DNA of 62,295 nucleotides from Pseudomonadota bacterium (GTDB lineage Bacteria; Pseudomonadota; Gammaproteobacteria; Burkholderiales; Burkholderiaceae_C). Positions within the stretch are counted from its first letter, which is position 1, and every line of letters starts with the position of its first letter. Below the pieces are notes generated by a model. It worked only from the letters and a program-made list of their open reading frames with translations, was not told the DNA's origin and made no database searches. Shown piece after piece: positions 1 through 8,549 of this stretch. The stretch lies in NCBI GenBank assembly GCA_031119395.1, contig JAVHYA010000024.1, forward strand, positions 1 to 62,295. Reading direction: 5' to 3'. The translations under genes were made by a program, and so were the position numbers.

Positions 1-117
1 CTGGTGATCGCGACGACGTCGACCGTGGCGGGCGAAGCCGCCCCCGGGGGCGCCGCGCTCGACCTCATCCGCGGCCGACTGTTCGCCGCCGTCGGGCGGC
101 TCGCGGCCGCACGCTGA
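1..117 (+). CDS. 3' end of an unidentified gene (partial)
   Basis: An open frame runs from the first base to a TGA at 115-117, leaving 38 C-terminal residues rich in Ala, Gly and Arg (ending AVGRLAAAR). No motif is visible and I do not recognise the family. Its codon use (G/C in third positions) matches the neighbours, so a real coding end is more likely than chance. It converges on the clcB-like gene, 15 bases away. The rest lies outside the window. Confidence 0.4.
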   Translation: MVIATTSTVAGEAAPGGAALDLIRGRLFAAVGRLAAAR

Positions 118-132
118 GACGACACGCGCTTT

Positions 133-1452
133 TCAGGAGCGCGCCTCGATCGGGTTCCCGTACAGCGGCTTGGCCCCGAAGCGCGTGCTGACCGCGTGGG
201 CGACGCCGCAGGCCAGCATGGTCGGCAGGGTGAGCTGGAACTGGTTGGTCATCTCCATCACCATCACGATGGCCATGAGCGGGGCATGCGTCACCGCCGC
301 CAGCACCGCCGCCATGCCGACCACCGCCATCACCCGCGGGTCGCCGACCCAGGCCATGGGCAGCACGTGCACCGCGAGCTGCGCGAGCACGCTGCCGGCC
401 GCCGCGCCCACCAGCAGCGAGGGCGTGAACACGCCGCCGATGGCGCCGCTGCCCGAACTCAGCGCCGTGGCCAGCACCTTGGCCACCAGCACCCAGGCCA
501 GCATCTGCCAGAGCAGGTCGCCGCGCAGCACGGCCGACACCACGCTGTAGCCGTTGCCCCAGACCTCGGGCACCGCGGCCGCCAGCAGGCCCACCAGCAG
601 GCCGCCCAGGCCCAGCCGGGCGACCGGCGAAGCGATGCGGCCGAAGACGATGCGGCTGCGCTCCAGCAGCCCCAGCAGCGCCCAGCCGGTGGCGCCGAAC
701 AGCAGCCCCGCGACGAGCGCCGCACCGAGGCTGGTGGGCTGCAGGGCGAGCGTGGGCATCACGTACAGCGCCTGCGGCTCGACGAACCAGTGCATCAGCG
801 CGCTGGCCGTGGCGGCGGCGATGAGCACCGGCGCCACGGCCGAACGCACGAAGAAGCCCAGCGCCAGCTCGAGCACGAAGACCACGCCCGCGACCGGCGC
901 GTGGTAGGCCGCGCCGATGCCGGCCGCGATGCCGCACACCAGCAGGGTCTTGCGCTCCTCGGCCGCCAGTGGGAGATGGCGCGCCAGCGTGGCGGCGAAC
1001 CAGGCCGCCATCTGCACCATCGGCCCTTCCCGGCCGATGGAGGCCCCGGTGCCGACGGAGAGCAGGGACGAAAGGCTGCGCGCGAGCGTCGTCCGGTCAT
1101 TGAGATCGACGCGCCCCTGGCGCGCGGCGTCGATGTAGTCGAGGTGGTGCTCGCCCGCCGGCCCGCGGCGCGCCCAGCGCAGCCCCAGCTGCAGCACCGT
1201 CCCCGCCAGCAGGCCGCCCGCCGTGCCCACCACCACCCGCTGCCAGGGCGCGATGGCGCGCGCGGCATCGACGAAGCCGGCGGCATGCCCGGTCGCCAGC
1301 CATTCCACGCCGTGCGCCAGGCCGCGGAACAGCACGGTGGCCGCCGCGGCCAGCGCGCCGGTGAGCATGGCCAGCAGCCACAGCCGTGCGCCGCGGCCCG
1401 TGGGCCAGCGCCTGTATGTCGTCCCGGCCTCGCGACGGGCGGCGGCGCTCAC
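133..1452 (-). CDS. clcB: ClcB-type voltage-gated ClC chloride channel
   Basis: A 439-residue polytopic inner-membrane protein of the ClC family. Visible signatures are the GREGPMVQ loop carrying the external gating glutamate, the GGVFTP loop near residue 340 and KPLY near the C-terminus (the equivalent of Tyr445). There are no CBS domains. The GSGIP loop of ClC-ec1 is replaced by a GEHHLDYIDAA-like stretch, and the internal proton glutamate position aligns with Leu (VFVLELALG). As I recall, E. coli ClcB differs from ClcA in the same way, hence the ClcB call. The start is a GTG only 6 bases after the stop of the nucleoside permease gene, so the two are probably co-transcribed. Whether it is a channel or an antiporter cannot be settled here. 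Confidence 0.85.
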   Translation of the reverse strand: MSAAARREAGTTYRRWPTGRGARLWLLAMLTGALAAAATVLFRGLAHGVEWLATGHAAGFVDAARAIAPWQRVVVGTAGGLLAGTVLQLGLRWARRGPAGEHHLDYIDAARQGRVDLNDRTTLARSLSSLLSVGTGASIGREGPMVQMAAWFAATLARHLPLAAEERKTLLVCGIAAGIGAAYHAPVAGVVFVLELALGFFVRSAVAPVLIAAATASALMHWFVEPQALYVMPTLALQPTSLGAALVAGLLFGATGWALLGLLERSRIVFGRIASPVARLGLGGLLVGLLAAAVPEVWGNGYSVVSAVLRGDLLWQMLAWVLVAKVLATALSSGSGAIGGVFTPSLLVGAAAGSVLAQLAVHVLPMAWVGDPRVMAVVGMAAVLAAVTHAPLMAIVMVMEMTNQFQLTLPTMLACGVAHAVSTRFGAKPLYGNPIEARS

Positions 1453-1458
1453 ACCACG

Positions 1459-2499
1459 TCAGCGCAGCGGCGGCACGCCGGCCTGCCACTGCGGCCAGTG
1501 GGCCACGATGTGGTCGACCACGCGCGAGCCCACGGCCTCGATGTTGGCCACGGTCTCGGCGAAACCGCCGGCCGTCTGGCCCGGTGCCGGGTCCAGGTGC
1601 TGCAGGGTCGTCTCGCCGGGGCTGCCCTGGTCGAAGTTGACGGCGCCACGCAGGCTCATCACGCGGTCGGTGCCGTGGGTGCGCTTGATCACCAGCGTGA
1701 TGGCTGCGGCCTCCATCTCGGTGATGACGTAGTCGTCGGCACCGTAGAGCTTGGCGATGTACTGCGCCTGCTTCGACATGCCGGGGCCGTGGAAGAAGGT
1801 GTCGCCCGTCATGTGGGTGCCGGTGCCCACGAAAGGCGCGCGGCGCGCGGCGGCGTCGGGATAGCGCAGGCGGTAGGTGCGGGCCGAGTCGGCGTCCTTG
1901 AGCGGCGTGTCGGCCGACAGCTTCATGGCCCAGCCCACGAGCTGCGGGTTGAGCTGGAAGCGGCGGTACTCCTCGTAGCCCTTGCGCGGCATGAAGGTGG
2001 GTGCGCCGGCCGTGTTTTCTTCGGGCGCCCAGCGGTGGCCCAGGTCGTAGTCGACCAGCCAGGTGGCCCAGTTGACCTCGCCGATGGTGCCGCGCGAGGG
2101 CGGCGTGCCGCCCACCCCCGAGATGACGTAATAGGCCTGCGAGAAGTCGAAGCGGGGGTTGAGCAGGATGGCCTGCATCGACGAGGAGGAGTTCACCTTG
2201 CCCATGCCGAGCACCGCGCCGCAGACGCCGTCGACGTTGCAGTACACCGGGCCGAGCGCGCCGGGCACGGCAATGGGCGTGGCGCCCTTCCAGTAGCGCT
2301 CGTACCAATGCTGGAACTCGCCGGCGCGATCGCCCGTGTTCTGGCCGATCTCGAACATGGCGGCGACGAAGACCTTCACCCGCACCGGGCGCTGGGCCTC
2401 GGCACCCGGGGTGCTGGCGCAGCCGGCCAGCCAGGCGGCCAGGGCCAGGACGGCGGCGAGGCGAAGGGGTGACGAGAAGGAAGCGAGCAGGCGGCGCAT
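1459..2499 (-). CDS. Purine nucleoside permease family lipoprotein (NUP)
   Basis: This 346-residue protein resembles the purine nucleoside permease (NUP) family known from Candida and found in many proteobacteria. The N-terminus is a lipoprotein signal (hydrophobic run ending LAGC). The mature part begins with RPVRVKVFVAAMFEIG and contains family-like blocks GTGTHMTGDTFFHG and TEMEAAAI, which also recall nucleoside phosphorylases. The ATG at 2499 is chosen because it places the signal peptide at the N-terminus; a longer frame upstream reads into the topoisomerase promoter region. It is first of a two-gene unit with clcB. Transport of nucleosides is a family inference; a periplasmic binding or phosphorylase-like role is possible because the protein is not polytopic. 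Confidence 0.75.
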   Translation of the reverse strand: MRRLLASFSSPLRLAAVLALAAWLAGCASTPGAEAQRPVRVKVFVAAMFEIGQNTGDRAGEFQHWYERYWKGATPIAVPGALGPVYCNVDGVCGAVLGMGKVNSSSSMQAILLNPRFDFSQAYYVISGVGGTPPSRGTIGEVNWATWLVDYDLGHRWAPEENTAGAPTFMPRKGYEEYRRFQLNPQLVGWAMKLSADTPLKDADSARTYRLRYPDAAARRAPFVGTGTHMTGDTFFHGPGMSKQAQYIAKLYGADDYVITEMEAAAITLVIKRTHGTDRVMSLRGAVNFDQGSPGETTLQHLDPAPGQTAGGFAETVANIEAVGSRVVDHIVAHWPQWQAGVPPLR

Positions 2500-2549
2500 G
2501 GCGGGGTCCACGGAAGGAAAGGAAGTCCGCGAGTCTACGAAGCCGCACG

Positions 2550-3821
2550 ATGCGCTGCACGCGCACCCCGTGCGCGGCGCGCGTCCTACAGCCATCGACG
2601 CGCTCGAAACGGCATCGTCCGCTCGTGCCGACCGCCGCCCCCTCCCCCACCCCACGCCGCGCCACGGCAACGCCGCGGCCCCAACCCCTGGCCAACGGCC
2701 TGGTCTACGTGTCGCCCGACATGCCGGGCCTCACACGCGTGAAGCAGGGTGACAGCTTCCGCTACCGCGACGCCCGCGGCCGCTGGGTGCGCAATGCCGA
2801 CGAAATCGCGCGCATCCGGCAACTCGCCATTCCGCCTGCGTACACGGACGTGTGGATCTGTCCGTTGCCCAACGGCCACCTGCAGGCGATCGGGCTCGAT
2901 GCGCGCGGCCGCAAGCAGTACCGCTACCACCCCGACTGGCGGGTGTTGAAGGACGAGGCCAAGTTCGAGCGCCTGGAGGCCTTCGGCCGCGCGCTGCCGC
3001 GCATCCGCCTGCGGGTGCGGCGCGACCTGGCGGCGGCCCACAAGCTGCGCGCGGGCGCCCCGATCGGCCGCGAGACGGTGCTGGCCGCCATCGTGCGCCT
3101 GCTGGACACCACCTACCTGCGCGTGGGCAACGAGGAGTACGCCAGCAGCAATGGTTCCTATGGGCTGACCACGCTGCGCAACCGCCATGCCCAGGTCAAG
3201 GGCGGCTCCCTGAAGCTGCGCTTTCGCGGCAAGAGCGGCGTGATGCACGAGGCCGAGGTCGACGATGCGCGCGTCGCCCGGGTGGTGCGCCAGTGCCAGC
3301 AGTTGCCGGGCCAGGAGCTGTTCCAGTACACCGACGAGGACGGCACCCGCCACGGCATCGGCTCGGGCGACGTCAACGACTACCTGCGCCAGGCCTCGGG
3401 CGGCGAGTTCACGGCCAAGGATTTCCGCACCTGGCACGGCACGGTGCAGGCGCTGGAACTCACCCGCCTGGCCTGCGAGCAGAATGCCGCCGATCCCCAG
3501 GTGCGGTACAGCGCCAAGGAGATCCTCGGCGCGGTGGCGCGCCAGTTGGGCAACACGCCGGCGGTGTGCAAGAAGGCCTACGTGCACCCGGCGGTGCTGG
3601 CCCTGGGCACGCAGTTGTCGAAGGACGCGGAGGGCATGACGGCGATCTGGGAGCGCGTCGCAGGCTCGCGGCCGCCGCGCGGCCTGCTGGCGGCGGAATC
3701 GCGGCTGGCCGCCTTCATGCGGCACCAGCGGATGGCGGCAGCCCGCGCACAACGGGCGGCGACGCGGGCTGCCGTCAGCCCGCGCGCAGGTCGAGGTACA
3801 CCGCCTCGCGCTCGATCCTGA
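2550..3821 (+). CDS. DNA topoisomerase IB
   Basis: Bacterial type IB topoisomerase (poxvirus-like), which relaxes supercoils through a 3'-phosphotyrosyl intermediate. About 423 residues. The N-terminal domain has YVSPDMPGL and the conserved PPAYTDVWICP and GRKQYRYHPDW blocks. The catalytic domain shows TYLRVGNEEYA (Arg), a Lys in FRGKSG, FRTWHGT (Arg and His) and the nucleophile in KKAYVHPAV. The exact start is uncertain: the ATG at 2550 has no obvious ribosome-binding site, but the domain requires a start before about 2690. The gene is divergent from the nucleoside permease, and its last 47 bases overlap the 3' end of the opposite-strand kinase-like gene. Confidence 0.88.
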   Translation: MRCTRTPCAARVLQPSTRSKRHRPLVPTAAPSPTPRRATATPRPQPLANGLVYVSPDMPGLTRVKQGDSFRYRDARGRWVRNADEIARIRQLAIPPAYTDVWICPLPNGHLQAIGLDARGRKQYRYHPDWRVLKDEAKFERLEAFGRALPRIRLRVRRDLAAAHKLRAGAPIGRETVLAAIVRLLDTTYLRVGNEEYASSNGSYGLTTLRNRHAQVKGGSLKLRFRGKSGVMHEAEVDDARVARVVRQCQQLPGQELFQYTDEDGTRHGIGSGDVNDYLRQASGGEFTAKDFRTWHGTVQALELTRLACEQNAADPQVRYSAKEILGAVARQLGNTPAVCKKAYVHPAVLALGTQLSKDAEGMTAIWERVAGSRPPRGLLAAESRLAAFMRHQRMAAARAQRAATRAAVSPRAGRGTPPRARS

Positions 3822-4455
3822 CGGGGTGCCCGAGGTCGTCGGCCAGGCTCTGGAGGCTGACGGCGTCGATGGCCAGGCTGCGCGGAGCGCGGTGCGGCAC
3901 CATCTCCGGCCGCGCACTGTCGCCCGCGCGTGGCTCCGCCCGGACCGACACGCCCGCATCGCCCTCGGGGCCGACGCGCACGAGGCCGACCTCGGGCGCG
4001 CTGTCGTGCAGGTGGCACAGCGCGCCGAGCATGAGGTAGCGCAGGGCCGCGCCGCCGCGCCAGGTGGGCGCCTGCGCCTCGTCGGCATCGAAGGCCGGGT
4101 CCAACTCGAGCGCGATCCCGTTGAGGTCGAAGGCCGCGCGCATGAGCCCCGTGCACTGACGAACCAGCCCGGCACGCGTCACGCCCTCGTCGTCGGCGCC
4201 CAGCTCCCAATCGCGCAGCGCGCGCATGCTCGCGATGAGCATGCCCAGCTGCTCGTCGACCTGGCCGACGCGCTGCTCGCAGGCGGCGGCGTCGGGCGGG
4301 TTGGCCGCGACCTGCCGCCGCAGCATGAGCAGGCTCATGCGGATCAGCGACACCGGCGAGGCCATGTCGTGGCGCAGCCCCGGCAGCGCACGCATGAGCA
4401 GTTCGTGGCGCACACCGGCCGCGATCCAGCTGCGGGCGCTGGGAGAGGCTTTCAT
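3775..4455 (-). CDS. Degenerate histidine-kinase-like (DHp/CA) protein
   Basis: A 226-residue soluble protein with no sensor or membrane segment. Near residue 30 it has an H-box-like helix, LRHDMASPVSLIRMSLLMLRR, with HD followed by a Pro as in dimerisation/phosphotransfer domains. The region around residues 100-120 (LVRQCTGLMRAAFDLNGIALEL) matches the linker into a kinase ATPase domain. Where an N-box Asn is expected the sequence reads LGALCHLHDSAP, and no G-box is visible, so ATP binding is probably lost. Such proteins may act as phosphotransferases (compare ChpT) rather than kinases. It lies 25 bases downstream of a receiver-only response regulator on the same strand, its likely partner. 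The ATG at 4455 is the natural start. Confidence 0.6.
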   Translation of the reverse strand: MKASPSARSWIAAGVRHELLMRALPGLRHDMASPVSLIRMSLLMLRRQVAANPPDAAACEQRVGQVDEQLGMLIASMRALRDWELGADDEGVTRAGLVRQCTGLMRAAFDLNGIALELDPAFDADEAQAPTWRGGAALRYLMLGALCHLHDSAPEVGLVRVGPEGDAGVSVRAEPRAGDSARPEMVPHRAPRSLAIDAVSLQSLADDLGHPVRIEREAVYLDLRAG

Positions 4456-4480
4456 GGAAGGGAAAAGGTGCCGGCGGTGG

Positions 4481-4846
4481 CTAGGCGGCGGCCGGCGGCG
4501 TGGCCAGCAGCCGGTCGAGCGCATCGAAGTCGATCGGCTTTTGCAGGTAGTGGTCGAACAGGGGTGCCGCCTGGGCACCCGCCGCATCGCCCACGCCGTA
4601 GCCAGAGATGGCCACCAGCATCAGCGGGCGGTCCTGCGCGTTCTGGCGCAGGTGGCGGGCCACGTCGGTGCCGGGCCGGTCGGGCAGGGTGAGGTCGACC
4701 AGGGCGACGTCGAAATGCTCGCTGTCGAAGGTCTCGATCGCCTCCTGGGCCGTGAAGGCGCAGCGCGCCGTGTGGTCCTGCAGGACGATGAGCTCCTGCA
4801 GCAGCTCGGCCGCGGAAGCGTTGTCGTCGACGATGAGAACGTTCAA
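4481..4846 (-). CDS. Stand-alone response regulator receiver protein
   Basis: Single CheY-like receiver domain, about 121 residues if translation starts at the TTG (LNVLIVDDN) at 4846. The acidic pair IVDDN, the phosphoacceptor Asp in VALVDLTLPDRPG, the Ser in LVAISGYG and the Lys in LQKPID are all present. There is no output domain. An in-frame ATG at 4957 would add 37 Arg-rich residues and overlap the end of queF, so I prefer the TTG, although no convincing ribosome-binding site precedes it. It is followed after 25 bases by the kinase-like gene, suggesting a phosphorelay pair that signals by protein-protein contact. Confidence 0.75.
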   Translation of the reverse strand: MNVLIVDDNASAAELLQELIVLQDHTARCAFTAQEAIETFDSEHFDVALVDLTLPDRPGTDVARHLRQNAQDRPLMLVAISGYGVGDAAGAQAAPLFDHYLQKPIDFDALDRLLATPPAAA

Positions 4847-4934
4847 GTCGGGGGCCCCGGTGGATGGAAAGCAGCCAGTATCCCCGCGCGCCGCGACGCG
4901 CCGTGTAGGAAAGCGCCGATGGCGGCGCGCGTGC

Positions 4935-5810
4935 TCACTGTCGCGCCGTGCGGACATTGGCCGGCAGCGCCTGCGGCCAGCTCGTGCGGAAGGGGTTGAT
5001 GTCCAGCCCGCCGCGGCGCGTGTAACGGCAGTACACCGCCAGCTTGGTCGGTGCGCAGCGCGCGAGGATGTCGCTGAAGATGCGCTCGCAGCAGGGCTCG
5101 TGGAATTCGTTGTGGTTGCGAAAGCTCACGATGTAGCGCAGCAGGCCGGCCTGGTCGATGGCCGGGCCGCTGTAGCGGATCTGCACGCTGCCCCAGTCGG
5201 GCTGGCCGGTGACGCGGCAGTTGCTCTTGAGCAGCCGGCTGGTGAGCACCTCGTTGACGGGCGGCTCGTCGAAGGCGGCGGTGAGCAACTCGGGCGCCGG
5301 CTCGTACAGCGTGCAGTCCAGGTCCAGGCGGTCCAGGTCCAGGCCGTCGAGCTCGGCCACGCCCTCGCGGTCGAAATGGTCGGGCGGCAGGAGTTTCACC
5401 CCCACGGTGCCGGCACGGTCGCTGCCACGCCAGGCCGCTTCCGAGAGGTCGGCCCGCAGGCGCTCGCGCACCGCTTCGGCATCGGCGAACACCGTGCTGT
5501 TGAAGCTGTTGAGGTAGAGCTTGAAGGACTTGCTCTCGATGATGTTGGGCGACTCGCACGGGAAGGTGAAGTGCGCGATCGCCAATTGCGGCTTGCCGCG
5601 TGGGTTGAGCCAGCTCAGCTCGAAGGCGGTCCACATGTCCGCGCCGAAGAAGGGCAGCGCGGGCGCCGAGCCGGGCACCGGGGCCGGCAGGCCGAGCGCC
5701 AGGCGCTGCGGGGTGCGCGACAGCGGGAAGAGCAGCGACGCGTCGTAGCGGTCGACGTAGGCCGACGCGCGGCCCAGCTGTGATTGTTCGGGGGTGTTGG
5801 GAAGGCTCAT
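4935..5810 (-). CDS. queF: NADPH-dependent 7-cyano-7-deazaguanine reductase
   Basis: QueF reduces preQ0 to preQ1 in queuosine biosynthesis. The 291-residue length fits the long, unimodular-duplicated form (E. coli about 282). Visible signatures are [13 protein letters not shown], the thioimide-forming Cys in [16 protein letters not shown], and the C-terminal [12 protein letters not shown] and [11 protein letters not shown]. The start ATG at 5810 overlaps the stop of the upstream alpha/beta hydrolase gene (ATGA), indicating translational coupling. The receiver gene follows after 88 bases on the same strand. Confidence 0.96.
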   Translation of the reverse strand: MSLPNTPEQSQLGRASAYVDRYDASLLFPLSRTPQRLALGLPAPVPGSAPALPFFGADMWTAFELSWLNPRGKPQLAIAHFTFPCESPNIIESKSFKLYLNSFNSTVFADAEAVRERLRADLSEAAWRGSDRAGTVGVKLLPPDHFDREGVAELDGLDLDRLDLDCTLYEPAPELLTAAFDEPPVNEVLTSRLLKSNCRVTGQPDWGSVQIRYSGPAIDQAGLLRYIVSFRNHNEFHEPCCERIFSDILARCAPTKLAVYCRYTRRGGLDINPFRTSWPQALPANVRTARQ

Positions 5811-6703
5811 GGCGATGCCCGTCGGGCCTCGGCAAGGAAGGGAAGGATGTGCGAGAGCAGCACCGGCAGCGCGCCGGCCGGCAGGTCGTGCGCCATGCCG
5901 GGGATGGCGGTGAAGCGGGCGCCGGGGATGCGCCGCGCCGTGTCCTGCCCGCAGGCGAGGGGCACCAGGGGATCGGCGTCGCCGTGCAGCACCAGCGTCG
6001 GGCTGGCGATGCGCGGCAGCACCTCGGGCCGGCGCCCGGTGTCGGCGCCGATGGCGAGCATCTGGCGCACCACGCCGGCGGGGTGGTAGGAACGCCGCAA
6101 GGCGGCGGCGATGCGCTCGCGCGCCGCCGCCTCGTCGAAGGGCCAGCCGGGGCTGGCGATCAGACGCACCAGGCCCAGCGTGTGCTCGACCAGCGCGGCT
6201 TCGCTGGTGCCCTTGGGACGGCGCATGAGCGCCGCGCCGACGTCGCCCCGCGCGCCCGGCAGCCCGGCGGCGCCGCTGGAGCTCATCACGCTGGTCAGCG
6301 TGCGCACGCGCCGCGGCGCGGTGGCCGCCATGCGCTGGGCGATCATGCCGCCCATCGAGACGCCGATCACATGCGCCTCGCCGATGTCGAGCGCATCGAG
6401 CACGCCGAGCGCGTCCAGCGCCATGTCCTGCAGCCCGTAGGGCGCGCGCACGCCCAGGCCGAACTTCTGGCGCAGCACCTCCCACAGCAGGTTGCGGGTG
6501 CCGGCGTCATCGAAATGCTGCGACAGGCCGATGTCGCGGTTGTCGTGCCGCAGCACGCGGTAGCCGGCGTCGGCCAAGGCGCGCACGAAGGGCTCGGGCC
6601 AGGCGATGAGCTGCATGCCCAGGCCCATGACCAGCAGCACGACGGGGCCGTCGCCGCCCGTGTCCTCGACCTCGATGGGGATGTTGTTTGCTATTACTTT
6701 CAT
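5807..6703 (-). CDS. Alpha/beta hydrolase
   Basis: A 298-residue cytoplasmic alpha/beta-fold hydrolase. The nucleophile elbow is GVSMGG (near residue 117), the acid is probably Asp in [10 protein letters not shown], and the base is His in PGMAHDLP near the C-terminus. The oxyanion segment [15 protein letters not shown] resembles the MGLG subgroup annotated as esterases or AB-hydrolase-1 proteins; the substrate is unknown. Its ATG (6701-6703) and first five codons (MKVIA) lie inside a copy of the dispersed ~65-bp repeat, so the N-terminus was supplied by the element. No Shine-Dalgarno sequence is visible. The 3' end overlaps queF by four bases. Confidence 0.85.
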   Translation of the reverse strand: MKVIANNIPIEVEDTGGDGPVVLLVMGLGMQLIAWPEPFVRALADAGYRVLRHDNRDIGLSQHFDDAGTRNLLWEVLRQKFGLGVRAPYGLQDMALDALGVLDALDIGEAHVIGVSMGGMIAQRMAATAPRRVRTLTSVMSSSGAAGLPGARGDVGAALMRRPKGTSEAALVEHTLGLVRLIASPGWPFDEAAARERIAAALRRSYHPAGVVRQMLAIGADTGRRPEVLPRIASPTLVLHGDADPLVPLACGQDTARRIPGARFTAIPGMAHDLPAGALPVLLSHILPFLAEARRASP

Positions 6704-6751
6704 AGCTGCTTGCGCAAGTGGGGCGGGCGCTGCAGCCCGATTTGGCTTGAA
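6688..6751 (+). repeat. Dispersed ~65-bp repeat, copy A
   Basis: Copy of the family whose consensus is TTGCTAT, about six variable bases, ATAGCTGC, then GCGCA, CGGGCGCTGCAG, TTTG and CTTGAA. The head GCTAT...ATAGC is self-complementary. This copy matches almost throughout and covers the start codon of the minus-strand alpha/beta hydrolase. Confidence 0.8.
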
Positions 6752-6764
6752 GTCCCGCGGCGGG

Positions 6765-7610
6765 CTACGTGAACGTGCGCTCGCGCAGCCATTTGGTGGC
6801 GACCCACTTCTCGCCGGCCAGCACCGGCGCGCCGCCGTGCAGGGTGCGGGTGGCGGGGTCGGCGCGGTCGTAGCTGAAGAAGACGGCCGAGCCGCGCACC
6901 GGCGCCACCTCGAGGCCGATGTCGGGGAAGGTGGTGGCGCCGCCCTGCTGCGGCTCCTGCAGGTACATCACCAGCGTGCCCACGCGCTGGCCGCCCCGCC
7001 GCAGGATGGTGGGCGTGCCCGGTTCCTTGGGGTCGAAGTAGTCGTAGTGCGGGCGGTACTGCGCGCCCGGGCTGTAGCGCAGGATCTGCAGGCCCTCGCC
7101 GAAATCCAGCGGCCAGTTCAGCAAGGTCGCGATGCGCGCCTCGATGCGCTGCACCACCTCGTTCTCGCCGCGCTCGAAGAACATGCCGTCGCTGGTGCGG
7201 TCGACGTTGAGCGTCTCGCCGCCGGTCTTGGTCTCGACGGTCAGGGAACGCGACAGGCGCTGGCGCGCGGCAGCGATCAGCGCCTCGCACTCGTCGGCCG
7301 ACAGCAGGTTGCCGAACACCACGATGCGCGGGTGCTTGACGGTCTGCACGACCTGCACGCGCCGGTCGCCGGCATCGAGGTAGAGGGGCGAGTTCTCCAG
7401 GTTGGGGCCGGGCATGTCCGTGCGTGCCGGCGCCTCGCCCCCGGCGCCCGCGTCGCCGCGGGTCGCGCGCTCCACCTCGGCCAGCGCGGCGTCGGTCGCG
7501 TCGTCGCGCCAGCCGGCGGCGTGCATGGACTGGCGCAGCGCCGGGACGGAGTGGCCGGCCGCAAGCTGGGCCACGATCCATTCGCGCAGTTCGGGACTGA
7601 TCGGTTGCAT
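6765..7610 (-). CDS. 2OG-Fe(II) oxygenase, prolyl 4-hydroxylase type
   Basis: A 281-residue protein. The first ~60 residues form a small helical domain (WIVAQLAAGHSVPALRQSM). The catalytic jelly-roll has PHYDYFD giving the HxD iron ligands (near residue 180), a C-terminal His in TRTLHGGAPV, and a Lys in GEKWVATKW that would bind 2-oxoglutarate. This is the P4Hc (prolyl 4-hydroxylase alpha subunit) pattern; the hydroxylated target in bacteria is usually unknown, with EF-Tu one reported case. It starts 17 bases after the stop of yaaA and is probably co-transcribed with it. Confidence 0.88.
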   Translation of the reverse strand: MQPISPELREWIVAQLAAGHSVPALRQSMHAAGWRDDATDAALAEVERATRGDAGAGGEAPARTDMPGPNLENSPLYLDAGDRRVQVVQTVKHPRIVVFGNLLSADECEALIAAARQRLSRSLTVETKTGGETLNVDRTSDGMFFERGENEVVQRIEARIATLLNWPLDFGEGLQILRYSPGAQYRPHYDYFDPKEPGTPTILRRGGQRVGTLVMYLQEPQQGGATTFPDIGLEVAPVRGSAVFFSYDRADPATRTLHGGAPVLAGEKWVATKWLRERTFT

Positions 7611-7627
7611 GGCGGCGTTCCCTCCGG

Positions 7628-8413
7628 TCAGGCGGTCTTCCTGCGGAAGACGAGGCGCTCGGGCGTCGACGCGGCCGGCGCGAAGGCGTAGCCCTCGAGG
7701 TCGAAGCCCTCGAGCTTGCGCGGCGTGCCGGCCTTGTGCAGCACGGCCCAGCGCGCCATCAGGCCGCGCGCCCGCTTGGCGAAGAAGCTGATGATCTTGT
7801 ACTGGCCGGCCTTCCAGTCCTCGAACACGCATTCGACGACGCGGGCCTTCAGCACCTGCCGGTCGACGGCGCGGAAATACTCCTGCGAGGCGAGGTTGAT
7901 CACCACGGGCGAGCGGTCCGCGGCGGCGCGTTCGTTCAGGTATTCGGCGATGCGCGCGCCCCAGAAGGCGTAGAGGTCCTTGCCGTGGCGGTTGGCCAGC
8001 GGCGTGCCCATCTCCAGCCGATAAGGCTGCAGCCGGTCGAGCGGGCGCAGCACGCCGTACAGGCCGCTGAGGATGACCAGGTGGTCCTGCGCCCAGCCGA
8101 GCTGTGCGGCGCTGAGCGACCTGGCGTCCAGCCCGCCATACACGTCGCCGTCGAAGGCCAGGGCCGCCTGCTTCGCATTCCTGTCGGTGGACTTCGCCGA
8201 CCAGGCGGCATAGCGCGCCACGTTGAGCGCCGACAGCTTGTCGGACAGGTGCATCAGCTCGCCCACCTGCTGGGGCGACTTCTCGCGCAGCAGCCGGATC
8301 AGCTCGACCGAGGGGCCGCGCGGCGCCTCGAAATGCGGCTGCGTGGCCGGCAGGCCTTCGGGCACGGGCGTGTCGTAGTCCAGCGACTTCGCCGGGGAGA
8401 GCAGGAAAAGCAT
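7628..8413 (-). CDS. yaaA: Peroxide stress protein YaaA (DUF328/UPF0246)
   Basis: The 261-residue length and sequence fit the YaaA family: it opens [16 protein letters not shown] and has [28 protein letters not shown] and [11 protein letters not shown]. In E. coli YaaA is induced by peroxide and limits intracellular free iron and DNA damage; the activity is linked to a DNA-binding fold. It is divergent from valS and lies upstream of the iron-dependent oxygenase, a pairing that fits an iron or oxidative-stress theme but does not prove it. Confidence 0.93.
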   Translation of the reverse strand: MLFLLSPAKSLDYDTPVPEGLPATQPHFEAPRGPSVELIRLLREKSPQQVGELMHLSDKLSALNVARYAAWSAKSTDRNAKQAALAFDGDVYGGLDARSLSAAQLGWAQDHLVILSGLYGVLRPLDRLQPYRLEMGTPLANRHGKDLYAFWGARIAEYLNERAAADRSPVVINLASQEYFRAVDRQVLKARVVECVFEDWKAGQYKIISFFAKRARGLMARWAVLHKAGTPRKLEGFDLEGYAFAPAASTPERLVFRRKTA

Positions 8414-8466
8414 CGCGGGATTATCTACAGCGCCCCCGCCACGGCCGCATGCGCACCCCCCGCCGG

Positions 8467-8472
8467 TAAAAT
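8467..8472 (+). promoter_or_regulatory. Possible -10 element for valS
   Basis: TAAAAT lies about 78 bases upstream of the valS start in the yaaA/valS divergent region. No good -35 match is visible 17 bases upstream, so this is only a candidate. Confidence 0.3.
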
Positions 8473-8549
8473 CGTGGGCTTCCCTCTCCCCGGCCCCGGC
8501 CGCGCCCCCGCGGGCGCCGCCCGCCCCGACCTTGCCCCGATCCCCCGCC

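Noticed and set aside
196-2472. A 758-codon plus-strand frame
   Set aside because: Antisense to clcB and the nucleoside permease; His/Gln/Arg-rich low-complexity product.
4847-4957. N-terminal extension of the response regulator from an ATG at 4957
   Set aside because: It overlaps the queF 3' end and adds only Arg-rich residues; the receiver fold begins at the TTG 4846.
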